Notes: generated by a model from the letters alone, not told the origin. A stretch of DNA of 64,000 nt from Isoetes taiwanensis (GCA_021234155.1 JAJEKV010000017.1:551467-615466), one strand, 5' to 3'; positions 37,803-49,139 are shown, counted from the stretch's first letter. Numbers and translations: made by a program.

Positions 37803-38640
37803 AAGGTACAATGGTCCTAAGGTTATCATTTTAATCCGTCGTTTCTTTGGTGATCCGGGAGGATGGGATCGTGTGGTGATCCCCACCTCCGGGATCACAA
37901 CCAGCGACGGGATTATTTTACAATTTTTTACCCCTAAGGTACAATGGTCCTAAGGTTATCATTTTAATTTCCGTCATGGTGGTGATCCCAGGAGGATGGG
38001 ATCACGTGGTGATCCCCACCTCGGGATCACCCAGTGATGACGGGATTATTTTTTAATTTTTTTACCCCTAAGGTACAATGGTCCTAAGGTTATCATTTTA
38101 ATCCCGTCCGCCCGGTGGTGATCCCGGGAGGATGGGATCACGTGGTGATCCCCACCTCAGGGATCTGGACGGGATTATTTTTTAATTTTTTACCCCTAAA
38201 GGTACAATGGTCCTAAGGTTATCATTTTTAATCCGTCCGCTGTGGTGATCGGGAGGATGGGATCACGTGGTGATCCCCACCTCAGGGATCACCAGGGATC
38301 ACCCGGATTATTTTTTAATTTTTTTACCCCCTAAGGTACAATGGTCCTAAGGTTATCATTTTAATCCGTCCGCCAGCTGGTGATCCCGGAGGATGGGATC
38401 ACGTGTGGTGATCCCCACCTCCGGGATCACCGGCAGCGACGGGATTATTTTTAAATTTTTTCCCCTAAGGTACAATGGTCCTAAGGTTATCATTTTAATC
38501 ACGCCTTCTTTGGTGATCGGGAGGATGGGATCGCGTGGGGTGATCCCCCACCTCCGGGATCACCAGCAGTTGGACGGGATTACTTTTTAATTTTTTTTTC
38601 CCCCCAAGGTACAATGGTTATTTTAAATGGTCTATTTATT
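37803..38640 (+). repeat. Minisatellite array A, six ~133-bp units
   Basis: Units start AAGGTACAATGGTCCTAAGG at about 37,804, 37,936, 38,070, 38,199, 38,333 and 38,467, with a truncated unit at 38,606. Each contains GGTGATCCCGGGAGGATGGG, then ATCACGTGGTGATCCCCACC and CGGGATCACC, so the unit centre can fold on itself, followed by a T-rich tract. Spacing is steady at 129-139 bp. Confidence 0.95.
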
Positions 38641-39524
38641 TGCATGTTTCAAATGGATCATAAGTTACAATGGGGCCTTACAATGGCCTAAAAGCCGACA
38701 TTCTAAGTGCGAATCATTCCGAATCAACATCAAACCTTTGTTGCCATGCCTTACGCGGGGCGTCTCGGCGATTACATCCGGCACACCGCGGGGTAGTGTC
38801 CACATGATGTGATGAAGATGTCGCATAAAGATGGATGAGACCCCTCTAGGACTTCCCTAATTAGAACCTTCTTTTCGCTGACCTCGTGCGGCATACATTT
38901 CCTCGAAAGGAGGCCTTTGGGGTGTTGCCTTCCCGGACAATGTCAGTAGCTAGCAAATTCTTCAAAGCCTTGCCCTGGATAATGCACTTCTTCAATTCCC
39001 AAAGCAATGCCACGTGGCTTGGCCGGCCAGGGATCATTGTCGAGAGGCCTAGGGGTCTCTCTTTGTATTCCCCATTCTCCACGGTCTGCATGAACCATGA
39101 GGGATCATGAAAAGATGGCTGAAAAGATTAGTATGAAAGTAGAACATAAATGTGAAGGAAGACAACAACATGCTCACTTTGGAGCGTTTTGATCTTTGTC
39201 GGGTTGGGCGAGATCAAGCCCACTTCCTCGAATTTCATTCAAGTGGGCGAGAATATCATCAAAAGGCGTGGGCATTGATGGCCTTTACCCTAGCTGCCAT
39301 TTGTTGTCGGGTCCTCACCATCTGTCACTTAGCTCTTGAACTCAATTGAAACCAACTTACTTTCTAGCAAGAACCACTAAGGCAAGGGTATAAATAGACT
39401 CATGAATCAGCCGTTGTACTATCAGGTTGTACAGCGGTTAGCCCTTGATTTCAATTTGTAATGGTAAAGGTAAAAGTGGTGAAGTGGACCTTTTTCAATG
39501 GTTAGGTACCTCTATTATTTTTTG
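38641..39524. other. MULE internal spacer between arrays
   Basis: No clear gene. Short frames on both strands (38,861-39,110 region) are partly conserved with copy 1 (7,789-8,059). The minus-strand phrase VALLWELKKCIIQGKALKN at about 38,960-39,015 has a counterpart in copy 1 (MLWELKKCIIEGKGFEEF), so a small conserved exon is possible. Confidence 0.35.
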
Positions 39525-40110
39525 AGCGTGGGGATCGGGAGAATGAATCCACCCTTGGGGATCCGGGAGGGCTGGATCGCCCGGTGGTGATCCCCACCTC
39601 GGGATCACCGGTGGGGACTCCACCATGGGTGATCCCCACCTCGGGATCACCGATGGCGGGGGGTTTTTTTTTTTTTTTAAGAGTCTATGGTTCTTAGCTT
39701 CCGGAATTTATTCCCGTCCCAGCCATCGGTGATCCGGGAGGTGGGGATGGGTGATCCCACCTCAGGGATCACCGGGTGGGGACCACCATGGGTGATCCCC
39801 ACCTCGGTGGGGATCACCGATGGCAGGCGAGTTCTTTATTTTTTTTTTTTTAAGAGTCTATGGTTCTTGGCTTGGAATTTATTCCGTCCCAGCCATCGGT
39901 GATCCGGGAGGTGGGGGGGATCACCAGGGATCACCATGGGTGATCCCCGGGAGGGGGGATCACCATGGGGATCACCGTGTTGGTGATCCCCACCTCCGGG
40001 ATCACCATGGTGCGGGATCACCATCATGGGTGTCCCGGGTATTTTTTAATTTTTTTTTGAGAAGGTATGTGGGTGAGGGGATCCCATCCTCAGGGATCAC
40101 CATTATAATG
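39525..40110 (+). repeat. GGTGATCC array B, about three ~185-bp units
   Basis: Dense alternation of GGTGATCCCCACCTC and GGGATCACC, separated by a conserved AAGAGTCTATGGTTCTT segment and T-runs at 39,666-39,679 and 39,838-39,851. The core motif is the same as in array A and in the terminal repeats. Confidence 0.9.
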
Positions 40111-40167
40111 CTTTGTCTTTTAATGGTCCCTAGGTCTTTTCTAATGGTTGTTTTATTGTTTGGCTCA

Positions 40168-40305
40168 CAGGGATCCCGGAGGTGTTCAAATTTCGGGACC
40201 CGAGCTATTCAAGTTCGGGATCGGAGGTGTTCAAATTGGGTTCAAATTCGGATCGAGAGGTGTTCAAATTCGGATCGGATGTGTTCAAATTGGTCAAGGT
40301 TGAAC
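40168..40305 (+). repeat. Short tandem array C
   Basis: Four to five imperfect units of about 26 bp with core GGAGGTGTTCAAATTC. Confidence 0.85.
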
Positions 40306-40559
40306 CCGGAATAGAAAGGAAAGCAAGTTCCCACTTCAATTAACCATCGAAAAAGCGCCATATTTAGAAACATAGCGGTGTATTTACATGTTTACAAGGA
40401 ACAAGATTTTTTTACGTTTTGGGGAGACTTGGATCATGGACCATTAAACATCAACCGAGTCACGGGTCGCTTGGTGGTTGCTACCCTCGGGCAAAGTAGA
40501 AGGTTGATTTTCTGCATTTACAGTCCTTAACCTGCTGACATCACCAAAAAGCCTGTTCT

Positions 40560-42700
40560 CAAATTGTCCATGTCTTCTTTGGCAAACCGGTCCGGTTGAT
40601 CACCATCCGAAGAAAGTAGATTATAAATGAACATTACATAAATTTGCTAACCAAAAAGACATAAGATAAGACAATGATAACTCACATCGTCTCCTTGTTG
40701 TAGACTTCACGATGAATTTACGCACACAACCAATGACATAGATGCCACAATCACGGTTGTTGTCTTTCATTGTGGGCTTCCATCAACATTCTTGGTGCAT
40801 TATGCAATCTTGATGCCTCGTGCCTCCACCTCTTAAATACATCACTTAAAACACGCAAGTCAAGGCATTAGAAGATAGGCATTAGAAGATAGGCAAATGT
40901 TACACTCACAAAGTGATAAACCAGCGTATTGGAGCATGGAGGGATCGAAGGAATCGAAATGCAATATGCATGGGCAAGGCTTATTGAGTTTCACGGCATG
41001 CCAAAGGATCAACCACCAAAATGAGCAGGGCTCAATGGCCTTTGCAAAGGACAAGCTGCAATCAATTCAAACCCGAGAACTAGAAATGCAACAAAATTCC
41101 ACTTTTCCAAACCCAATTTACCTTGCATTACTTGGGGTATGTAGTAGAGCTGCGCATCTTTGGATTTTCCACTGACCTTACCAAAGGGGATCAGGAATTA
41201 GCTTGACAAGCTTTCGTAGGCACCACCACGAGGCTGGTTTGGTACCATTTAGGAGCAGGGCCAAAAGCGGCGGCGAGGGTGGAGAGAACATGGTGACATC
41301 GTTTATGGGGCGGAATTGAGTGTGCAAGCACCACAGAAGCGGCGAACTTAGATTACGGTGAAAAAAAATAGATCCTATATGAGCTACACACTTACGGTAA
41401 ATAAGCCCTAAGCGGTCGGCATCGATCTGGAATCCTCGGAACCGGGCACACAGCGGTGGAGAATTTGGCGACCGACTGCGAGATAAGGAATTCTCGTCGG
41501 TTGATTTCTTTGCCCACCTTCAGAGAGGACTCACCGACCACAATTGGATAATTTAAAGACAAATTGAGCGCCAAAGCTCCCTTGATCCCCTGTCATAGGA
41601 TAATACATTCTCAAAGAATAAGGGTTGGCGTATACAAATAAAACAATTTGATCTTCTTTGGGGGGGAGCCAATTCATCGCCGGATGCATGCTCTTCTTAG
41701 TTTTCTTGCTCGATTGACTTAGCCGTGAATAATATGGTTTAGGGGCCATCAGGCAAAATCCCTCTTACGGCCCTGCTGTCGGCTTCCTAGGGACGCCTTA
41801 TTGCCTAGCTGGGGTAATAGAACTTCGGGGTTTTGGGAGGAGGGAAGTAAATTCAAGGGTCCTTGCGACCTCTAACTCTTTGCTCACATCGTCATCATCA
41901 ATTTGGTATTTGCTTTCGAGCTTCAGTTCACCAAACAATTCCTTATGCAGTAAATTGCCATACAGCCCACGATCCTTTCTTTTATCTCCGGGATCCGCTC
42001 TTCACGCATTTCAAGTTCTTGGGCCTCCTTTTTCGCTTTTCCAGATTAATGAACTTTGTCCGGTCCGTTTCATCGAGAAAGTAGAGCTCGATTGGTCATC
42101 GCCATACGTTCATTTCTTTGCCCTTGCGGGTTGGGTTTCACGGTGAGATTGTGGCTGAATTTGAAATCTGGATCAAGTGACCTCTGCGTCGATCTTCCCA
42201 TAGTCTCTTACCCGACCTCGGCTTTATTTTTTGGGAATTCGGCCCCTTGGTGCATCACGGAACCACGAAATTTTCATATATTGCATGCACGGGAACTGTG
42301 ATTCTCCAATTCAACCTTCTACGCTAAATGTTTTGGGCGATTAAGCCCACTTGGCAAAAGCCATCTTCTACGAATCGATCATACATGTAATCTTTCAATT
42401 CCTCAATTTGGATTTACATTGAAGCATTCTACATTATTTTTACGGCCTCCTCTGCATCCCCATTTTGCCCTTTGTGGCACCAACTTCTCCATTTTCTTGA
42501 TCCCTGCCTCCTCCTCCCCCGGCCAGATCCATAGAACCCTCTAGAAATGGGGAAACCTTCTTTGGCGAAACCCCTTTGGCTCGGCCTCGCCCTTAATTTC
42601 TTTATGTTGGGGATTGAACCTCTTGGTCGGATCAACCTCTTTTCAAGCAATCCGGCATCTTCGGGCCGAGTTTTTCTTCTAATCGCCATTCTAGTTCTCG
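40560..42700 (-). CDS. ULP1-like (C48) cysteine protease gene of the MULE, probably damaged
   Basis: ULP1/SENP proteases remove SUMO from proteins; plant MULEs sometimes carry relatives of unknown role. The catalytic region is readable on the minus strand. At about 41,030-40,930 it reads FWWLILWHA followed by CPCILHFDSFDPSM, which fits the histidine-region and aspartate motifs. After a GTGAGT donor and an exon starting DVFKRW, positions 40,764-40,705 read DNNRDCGIYVIGCVRKF, the glutamine/cysteine motif region with active-site Cys at 40,747-40,749. Upstream exons probably include 41,749-41,531 and 42,689-42,429 (basic, RRRQGSRKWRSWCHKG). The expected His before the tryptophans is not clear in frame, and exon joins are not fully resolved. 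The protease identity is supported by the motif order. Confidence 0.62.
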
Positions 42701-43139
42701 TTAATAGGCGTGTTTATCTTTGATTTCGGGTTAATCGACTCCTCCATCACAAAAAAAGCGTGAAGGCTTAAAATAAGCTTTGAATACAAAAAAGCGAGTT
42801 CGATGGCGGCTCTGTTTATTACCTTAAACTAATCGGTAGAGTCAAGCGGCGACTGACCTCTGGTCGGCGACAAAATGGCCCTTTAAGATTCGAGGCCCGT
42901 TCGGAAGGGCAAAGGATCTTGGCGCACAAATTCCGGACTTAGCCATCGCGGGGAATGAATTCCCCTTCCTCGGAATCCCCAGCGTCCGCGTGGCGTCCCC
43001 TAGTCGTCAGCGTCACGGAAAGTTCCGCGGTTTCCGCCCTCGGGAATACGTTCATTGGATGGCGTCACGGTGTTTAATCGGCATTTAATCGAGTGGTTGA
43101 GCGAGGGGCCCGATGTGTCCCGTGGGCCTTTCGATATAT

Positions 43140-43701
43140 GCGTGCGATGTGGGGATCCGGAGGAGGAATCCAGCGGAATCTCGAACGTGAGGCGGCATGG
43201 TCCCCACGGCCCGATGGTGATCGGAGGCCGGGGATACTTGGCCCGTCTCCGGACCGCCCGATGCTCGGTGTGTGATCGGCCGGGGATCTGCCCGGTGATG
43301 TCCGGACCCGCCGATGCTCGGTGCGTCGATATGATCGGAGGAGGAATCCACGACCTCAGGTATCGGAGATCCGGGGCGGGATCTCCCGGCAGTGATTCGA
43401 TGCAGATTATCGACCCCGCTGCGGTGGCGGTGATCGGGGGGATCTCCATGGCTTGATTCCGGTGCAGATTATCGGCCGGCTTGGGGATCGAGGGGATCAC
43501 AAGATGGTGATCCGGGCGGAGAACACCACGGGCGGCGGATCGTCGCGTGGGGCGGGTGGCCAATTCTGCCGAAGCGCCTCACGTGTGTCGATCGATACGG
43601 TGAAGCGGGGTCTGAAAGCGGTTAAAAGAACCACAGTGGTGATCTGGGAGGCGGTATTTTTCCTCAGGATCCGAGAAACCGGAGTGAATTTATCACGAGC
43701 C
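43140..43701 (-). repeat. MULE right terminal inverted repeat, copy 2
   Basis: Reading inward from 43,701 it repeats the left end: GGCTCG, GGTTTC, CTGAGGAAAAATACCG, then CACCACTGTGG and CCGCTTTCAGACCC. The inner border near 43,140 is where the phrase GATTCCTCCTC..GGATCCCCACA pairs with 34,575-34,600. Confidence 0.85.
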
Positions 43702-43710
43702 ATTGCAAAG
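43702..43710 (+). repeat. MULE target-site duplication, right
   Basis: ATTGCAAAG, identical to 34,014-34,022. Confidence 0.92.
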
Positions 43711-43867
43711 TTCCAGCTCTAAAGGTAAGATATCCCACTAGTCAAAGTAACCATAAGAAATTTTCCGATGGGACCTAAAAAGTTTGCCCAACGCTACTCC
43801 CGCAACCAAAATCAAACCATTTGTTCTTTCATAGTTCAAGAGGAAAAGTTCGACGGCCGAGATTGCC

Positions 43868-43874
43868 TATAAAT
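43868..43874 (+). promoter_or_regulatory. Probable TATA box of the ATP synthase delta-prime gene
   Basis: TATAAAT in GCCTATAAATGCG, 120 bp before the ATG at 43,994 and 158 bp inside the right flank of the MULE target site. It is conserved in copy 1 (CTATAAACG near 12,827). A short GA run (about 43,970-43,982) lies in the presumed leader. Confidence 0.6.
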
Positions 43875-43993
43875 GCGTAGAAGGATTTGGACGGTCAAAA
43901 GACCCCGATGCACGTAATAGGAAGCGAGGTACTTTATGCCCTGTCTTACAGTCTAGGGGCAGAGGCACAGAGAGAGAGAGATCGACGATAGCC

Positions 43994-44955
43994 ATGCTCA
44001 GAGGCGCCAAGGTTTTGAGCTCTGGGTCGGCCGTAAAACGGCTATGGCCAGCTGCCCAGTTCCGATTTCTTGCAGATGAGGCCGGAGCTGATGCTGCCCC
44101 AAAACTAGGTTGGACAGAGGAGCTGCGCCAGAAGTGGAAAAAGGTAGCCGTCGCTTTGGATCCCCCTAAGACCCTTTCAGAGTTCATGAAGCAGCGCCCC
44201 CCCACACCCGCTGTGATTCCTCAGAAGCTCACCCTCAATCTAGTCTTGCCTCATGAGGTCGAAATGCAAGGGGAGGAGGTATGCTTTTTGTCCCATTGTT
44301 AAAGTTACTAGATGTTTAGTTTGGTGTTTTGCTATAAATGATACGGTTGGACTTTTGTCATTGCAAATTATGACTACCTTGCAGTCAAATCAGGATTGCC
44401 TGAAGTTTATCATGCTCATTTGTCATAGCGATTTTGTGCCATGTTGCTTTTGCATTTCCTTCTATGCCAAGACAGTGTATGCTGGATTGAGAGTCTTTGA
44501 ATTGTTTCTTCCTGGCTATTTTTTACTTTGATAATTCCTTTTGTTTACTGAAATGCACTTATAAGTTACTAAAAGAAGTGATATTGGCTAATGGAGGTGC
44601 TTTGTAGGTTGACATGGTAATACTTCCTGCTTCAAGTGGTCAAATGGGTGTTTTACCTGGGCATGTCCCCACCATAGCAGAACTTAAGCCAGGAGTCCTG
44701 TCAATACACGATGGAGGAACAGTAAAGACGCAGTATTTTGTGAGTGGAGGATTTGCTTTAATCCATGCCAACTCTGTGACTGATATTGTGGCAGTAGAGG
44801 CTGCTCCACTAGATAGGTTTGATCCTGAGGAAGTTAAGTCAGGATTGGCAGAGTTTACCCAAAAACTGAACACAGCCACTACAGACCTTGATAAAGCTCA
44901 AGCTCAAATTGGAGTTGAGGTGCATGGGGCATTATCAGCTGCTTTAGGTTTGTGA
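43994..44955 (+). CDS. Mitochondrial F1-ATP synthase delta-prime subunit (bacterial epsilon type)
   Basis: A central-stalk subunit of mitochondrial F1 that helps couple rotor movement to ATP synthesis in the matrix. Exon 1 is 43,994-44,278 and exon 2 is 44,608-44,955, joined over a 329-bp GT-AG intron in phase 0, giving 210 residues with stop TGA. Residues 1-27 ([20 protein letters not shown]...) form a basic, serine-containing mitochondrial presequence. The beta-sandwich domain contains [20 protein letters not shown] and [19 protein letters not shown], the family hallmark, and the end is a helical hairpin with [20 protein letters not shown]. Length and order match the plant family. The ATG is followed directly by the presequence and preceded by a TATA box and GA-rich leader. 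It lies divergent to RSH1 with the MULE between. A broken copy is at 12,961-13,925. Confidence 0.97.
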
Positions 44956-46009
44956 GGTTCACTGTTTTGTTCCCACCATGACATCTCAAATTTCAGTAAC
45001 TAGACCTCAAATTAAGGCTTCACAGTCCAAGGATTCTTTTGTTCGTGCAACTTGGTAAGTCATGCTGGATAATAATGTGACATTTCATTTCAATGATGTC
45101 AAATTGCAGAAGCATATTGTGTGGAGTCTTTTAGTGTGTCGCTTGTCTCTAGGTGAGACAGCAAGGTGGCGTAGAGAGCCATGTTGAAAAGATAGCATCA
45201 CCATGAAATTGGTGTCCCTTTTGATAACATCTCAATCATGTCTGTCTTCTGCAATGGCACTACCTGATTTGAAAGAATAATGATGTATCGTTTGCTTTTC
45301 CTAATATTGATCCAAAAGGACTATTTTCAGTTTATTGATTGCGGACAATACTATTTTAGTGAAGAAGACAAGGAGTACAAAAGTATATTAACAACGGGTC
45401 TAGCATCACATCTCTGGCTGTTAAATTTTGCTGCCATAGCCTGGCTTGGACCTTATTAAAGAACGACAAAAGATTGACAAGTTTTGAGAAATTTGGAGGC
45501 CACAGCAGGTAGTTAGGGACTTGGAGAGGGTCATGGAAGATCAGGGTAAACAACCCTGCAGCAAATAAACATTGACAAACTTGCCAATTCATTCTTTGCT
45601 TGTTTATTTGTTGCATGGGCCTTGCAGGAGGGTCATCTGCCATTGGAATGGCTGGCCTCTGCCCGCGCTCTGCCCAACATTCTTCTACACCTCCCCTCCT
45701 TGCCATTGGGATTCAATGGCTGGTGCTATCTTGCGGTACCCAACATTCTCCTACACCTCCCCTCCCTACCCCTTACCGCACATGTTACTGTCGTGCCACG
45801 CCTTAGTGGGGGCTCACCACATGCACCCTTTTAAGTTTGGAAAGAATCAAGGTGCCTCACGGGTGCAATGCAGTTGCCATTTGAGCAAAGGAGAGTAGTG
45901 ACGTAAAGGTGGAGAGTAATTCTGATGATAAGCAAGGATGCTGAGCGCAATTCTGATGTTAAGCGAGGTGTTTCCTACGTAACTATTTGGTATCTTTGTA
46001 GATGAATGA
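44956..46009. other. 3' flank of the ATP synthase gene
   Basis: The 3' untranslated region and flank; no second gene. The phrase CAACATTCT(T/C)CTACACCTCCC occurs at 45,676 and 45,741, a short local duplication. Overlapping frames at 45,572-45,898 come from this C/T-rich sequence and have no recognised domain. Confidence 0.5.
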
Positions 46010-47163
46010 GGTTGTATTGCTATCAAATAGCAAAGAGGGGATGCAAAGTGGGTCTCATACAAATATTTGGGTCTCATTGTAGATAAGCGTCTTAGGTGGA
46101 ACTAAAAAGTCGACCAGAGGATCAATGGGGTTTGAAAGCACTATTTGGTATGCAAAAGAAATGCCTAAATGCGGACATTTGAAATTTCAATTCAAAGAAG
46201 ATGTTGTTCAAAACACTTGTACAGATGATGGTTCTATATGGATACGAGGTCTGGGGCCCCGGACTATCACTAGAACTCCGGCAAAACATAGAAAGGGTGC
46301 AGAAAAAGTTCTCATACAAATATCTGGGTCTCATTGTAGATAAGCATATTAGATGGAACTAAATAGTTGAGCAGAAAATCAATGGGGTTTGAAAGCACTA
46401 TTTGGTATGCAAAAGAAATTCCTAAAAGGGGACATTTGAAATTGCAATTCAAAGAAAATGATGTTCAAAACACTTGTACAAACGATGATGTTATATGGAT
46501 GCGAGGTCTGGGGGCCCAGACTATCACTAGAACTCCGACAAAAAATAGAAAGGGTGCAGAAAAAGTTCTCACTATCCAAATCCAAGACTTAGCACGCAAT
46601 AAGAGTTGGATTAGGGACTTGGTAAGAGACACTGGCCGAGAAAAATTTTGGCATGCCCCTGGTATTAAAATGTTGCAGTATAGGGAGAAGATGAACCCAA
46701 CGCTCAATGCAGTGAAATATTTGCAGGATAACATATGATTTATCATTCGAATATAATACAGATTCTTGCCTTCAAAAAAAAAAAAGGAGCCACGCTATTT
46801 GCAGGACATGATTGAGTGCACACCATTTGAGTGTAGAAGTTGGCAAATGGAATAATATTCAAAGAGAATACACGACATGCCGAGCATGTGGCGTAGATGA
46901 AATAGAGGATAAAGGACATGCAATAGTATGTTGTCCAGCGGTATCAAGATCTGCGAAATAGTTTTGGCCTTGCTATATCAATCTGCAATAATTCTTTGAC
47001 ATACCAGCTTCCATAGTAGGTGGCTTCTTGATTGAGATGCTGGATTTGAGGAAGTAGCAGTTAAACATGTTATTGAGTCTAATGGAGGTGAGCAAGAGGA
47101 GAACGAGGACGAGCTACTTGATGATGAGTGCTTGCCAGATGATATTATTTTTTGTTGTGAATA
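46010..47163 (+). pseudogene. LINE ORF2 3' fragment with 258-bp internal tandem duplication
   Basis: Reads YKYLGLIVDK, then in another frame FKTLVQTMMLYGCEVWGP, the thumb-region motifs found after the reverse-transcriptase core of plant LINEs. The segment starting TCATACAAATAT occurs at 46,054 and 46,312, so a 258-bp piece is duplicated head to tail. After an A-run (46,774-46,785) comes a zinc-binding region CRACGVDEIEDKGHAIVCC (about 46,880-46,940) and an acidic tail EENEDELLDDECLPDDI, ending TAA at about 47,163. Multiple frameshifts; 5' truncated. Both duplication copies share this arrangement. Confidence 0.75.
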
Positions 47164-48119
47164 AGTTTTTATTGGTTGTAATCTGTCTTATAGACCTGAT
47201 GGTTTGACCTGATGGTCTGGCTTCACCTCTCCCTTACTGCACGGCATGTTGTTGCGTCACGTCTTCATGGGGGCCGAACAGGAGTTCGCTCAAACGAACT
47301 AAAATTCACTCCTTATCGACCAACAAGTTTTCGACCTTGTTCTGCTTAGCCTGTATTCTATTCAATGCAAGAGGGCTTAATTTGGCAGGCATATTGAGCT
47401 CTCTTCATTCAAATTAATTCCCTTTCACAATTCCATTGGCCAATTTCGATGCCGCTTACTCGATCTCTAAAACCATGGAATGCTAATGTAGTTAGTCCTT
47501 GCAAACACCAAGTCCTTGGATTGACTTTTGTCATCCTTGGAGACCATGAGGTCTATGGGACCCAATATAAGAGAAAGAGAGAGCAAAACAAAACCTCTAT
47601 TGCTTAGGATTAAAAAACCACCGCCAGAAAGGGTTTTCGAGGGAAAAATCGGTAGCTTTAATAGCTCACTGAAGACTCTACATTTGTACATGTCAATGAG
47701 ATGATGCAGATTTCACTTCATCTCGCCTGTCGAGAACGTCTAGGATATAGGATGATAATGCTATTACTGCAGACATTTTCAAGAGCCATTAGAGTTTTTT
47801 TGAGGTCAATTAAGGGCCCTTACTCGATGCCACGTCAAAAGCTCATGACCAATGGGAGGCCAGAGCTTGTCTGAGTTTTTCACAGAGCCTTGGTTTAGCC
47901 ATTCGGTGTCAAAGCCGCGTAGCATCGGTAATATCCGTGCCTCTAAGCCGGGTGTCAGTTACACACATAGCAATTATATTTATTAGCTCAGCCCTCAATT
48001 CCCTTTCGGTGTTTTCTTCAACAAAGTTTGCTCGAAGATCGATTGCGGCGCCAAAGGGAACCCGATTTGCTCGGGAATAGCCGACTTGCGCCAAAGTGAG
48101 TTTCGACCACGAGAAAAGC

Positions 48120-49060
48120 TCAATCAAGGTAAAATCAGCGAGCCTTTCCTAGTATTTCGATTCCGCTCCACATTTGATTTGAATTGTGACTTTAGATGGC
48201 TATAAGCTCTATCACAATCGAAAATGACTTTGAAAGCTTGGTGGTGTCGTGAGAGCTTTGTTACACTCCAACACGGAATGCGAGGTGAATAATGAGTCAA
48301 AAGATGCGGGGAAAAGTGATGTTTTACGCACATTGGAAGGCTTTGGTGGTCGATTTTCGATCGGGCAAAGAGATATTTGTACAAGTGAGTCATGTATACA
48401 CTCCAACAAATATGGCAAAAACAAAAATAAAAAGCGAAGAACTTTCCCACGGTTAGAAGCAAATTGTAAGTATGTACTTCTATGCAATCCATATCTAAAT
48501 TAGTTCGGTTACTTATCCGGTTCATTCCTATTCTCTCGGGGTTTGTGTATATCGATGTGGAAAAGCAGTCTCTTCACACTTTCGATAAGTAGTGTATTCC
48601 ATTGCTTTCACCAAGATATGGGCTCCTTGTTGTTCGAAGGTAGCATCTGGGGTGCAGCTCATAGAAAGGGGTATATGGTTACGGAGGTATGAATACTCTC
48701 CACGAAGATCCAAGCTTATTGAGCTTCCATTGCCCGGACTGTCCAGAGCTATCTCTTTGGGCCTCACGGATGCCATACATCTTACTAGCACGGAGTAAGT
48801 TGTCACAAGAAATGTTTCTGACATTGAAGGAGAAGGGAGGTTTTTGCGGGCATGTGAAGACAAATTTAGGAATTGATCACGTTTCATTGCCTTATTCAAG
48901 ATGTTTAAAGATTCAGGCCGATTCGATTGGATGGTTTTTAGATAGTCTATTTCTTGAAGGTTGGAGTGCTCGACTTCATGATGGAGCTGAATCTACTGAA
49001 TGCAGGATAAGTCAAGATATGGTTCGGTTCAGATATTGCATCTGTATATGAATCTAGGTA
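48120..49060. other. Coding-like but unrecognised frames
   Basis: Overlapping long frames occur on both strands, for example 48,689-49,051 (+, 120 codons) and 48,528-48,899 (-, 123 codons). Copy 1 shows matching pieces (17,051-17,496). I cannot tell which strand, if either, is coding, and recognise no domain. They lie inside the candidate element. Confidence 0.25.
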
Positions 49061-49139
49061 ATATAAATATAAGTGACGATTAATTAGAGATCTATTATAT
49101 TGATTGGAAAGGTTTGCTTTCAGTGTAACATAAAAAATT

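Larger units (their letters stand above)
34023..43701. mobile_element. Mutator-like element (MULE), copy 2, 9,679 bp, with transposase and ULP1-like genes
   Basis: Bounded by a perfect 9-bp direct repeat ATTGCAAAG and terminal inverted repeats of about 580 bp. Layout: left repeat 34,023-34,610; plus-strand transposase about 34,860-37,720; TAAATGG heptamer run 37,742-37,802; 133-bp array A 37,803-38,640; spacer; array B 39,525-40,110; array C 40,168-40,305; minus-strand ULP1-like gene about 42,700-40,560; right repeat 43,140-43,701. MULEs carrying ULP1-like protease genes are known in plants (the Kaonashi group in Arabidopsis, CUMULE in melon). Transposase frames are broken, so this copy is probably not autonomous as assembled. 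Confidence 0.92.

Noticed and set aside
37803-38640. Regularly spaced repeats resembling a CRISPR array
   Set aside because: The context is eukaryotic. The units are continuous ~133-bp minisatellite repeats with no unique spacers and lie inside a transposon.
39836-40314. Glycine/aspartate/histidine-rich frames in both directions
   Set aside because: Artefacts of the GGTGATCC arrays; the frames change with each repeat unit.
43000-43563. 187-codon minus-strand open frame
   Set aside because: Lies within and next to the CpG-rich MULE terminal repeat, where stops are rare. The matching frames in copy 1 and in the left repeat are not conserved as protein.
45572-45898. 108-codon frame with repeated NILLHLPSLPL phrases in overlapping frames
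   Set aside because: Three overlapping frames over the same C/T-rich local duplication; not conserved in frame with copy 1.
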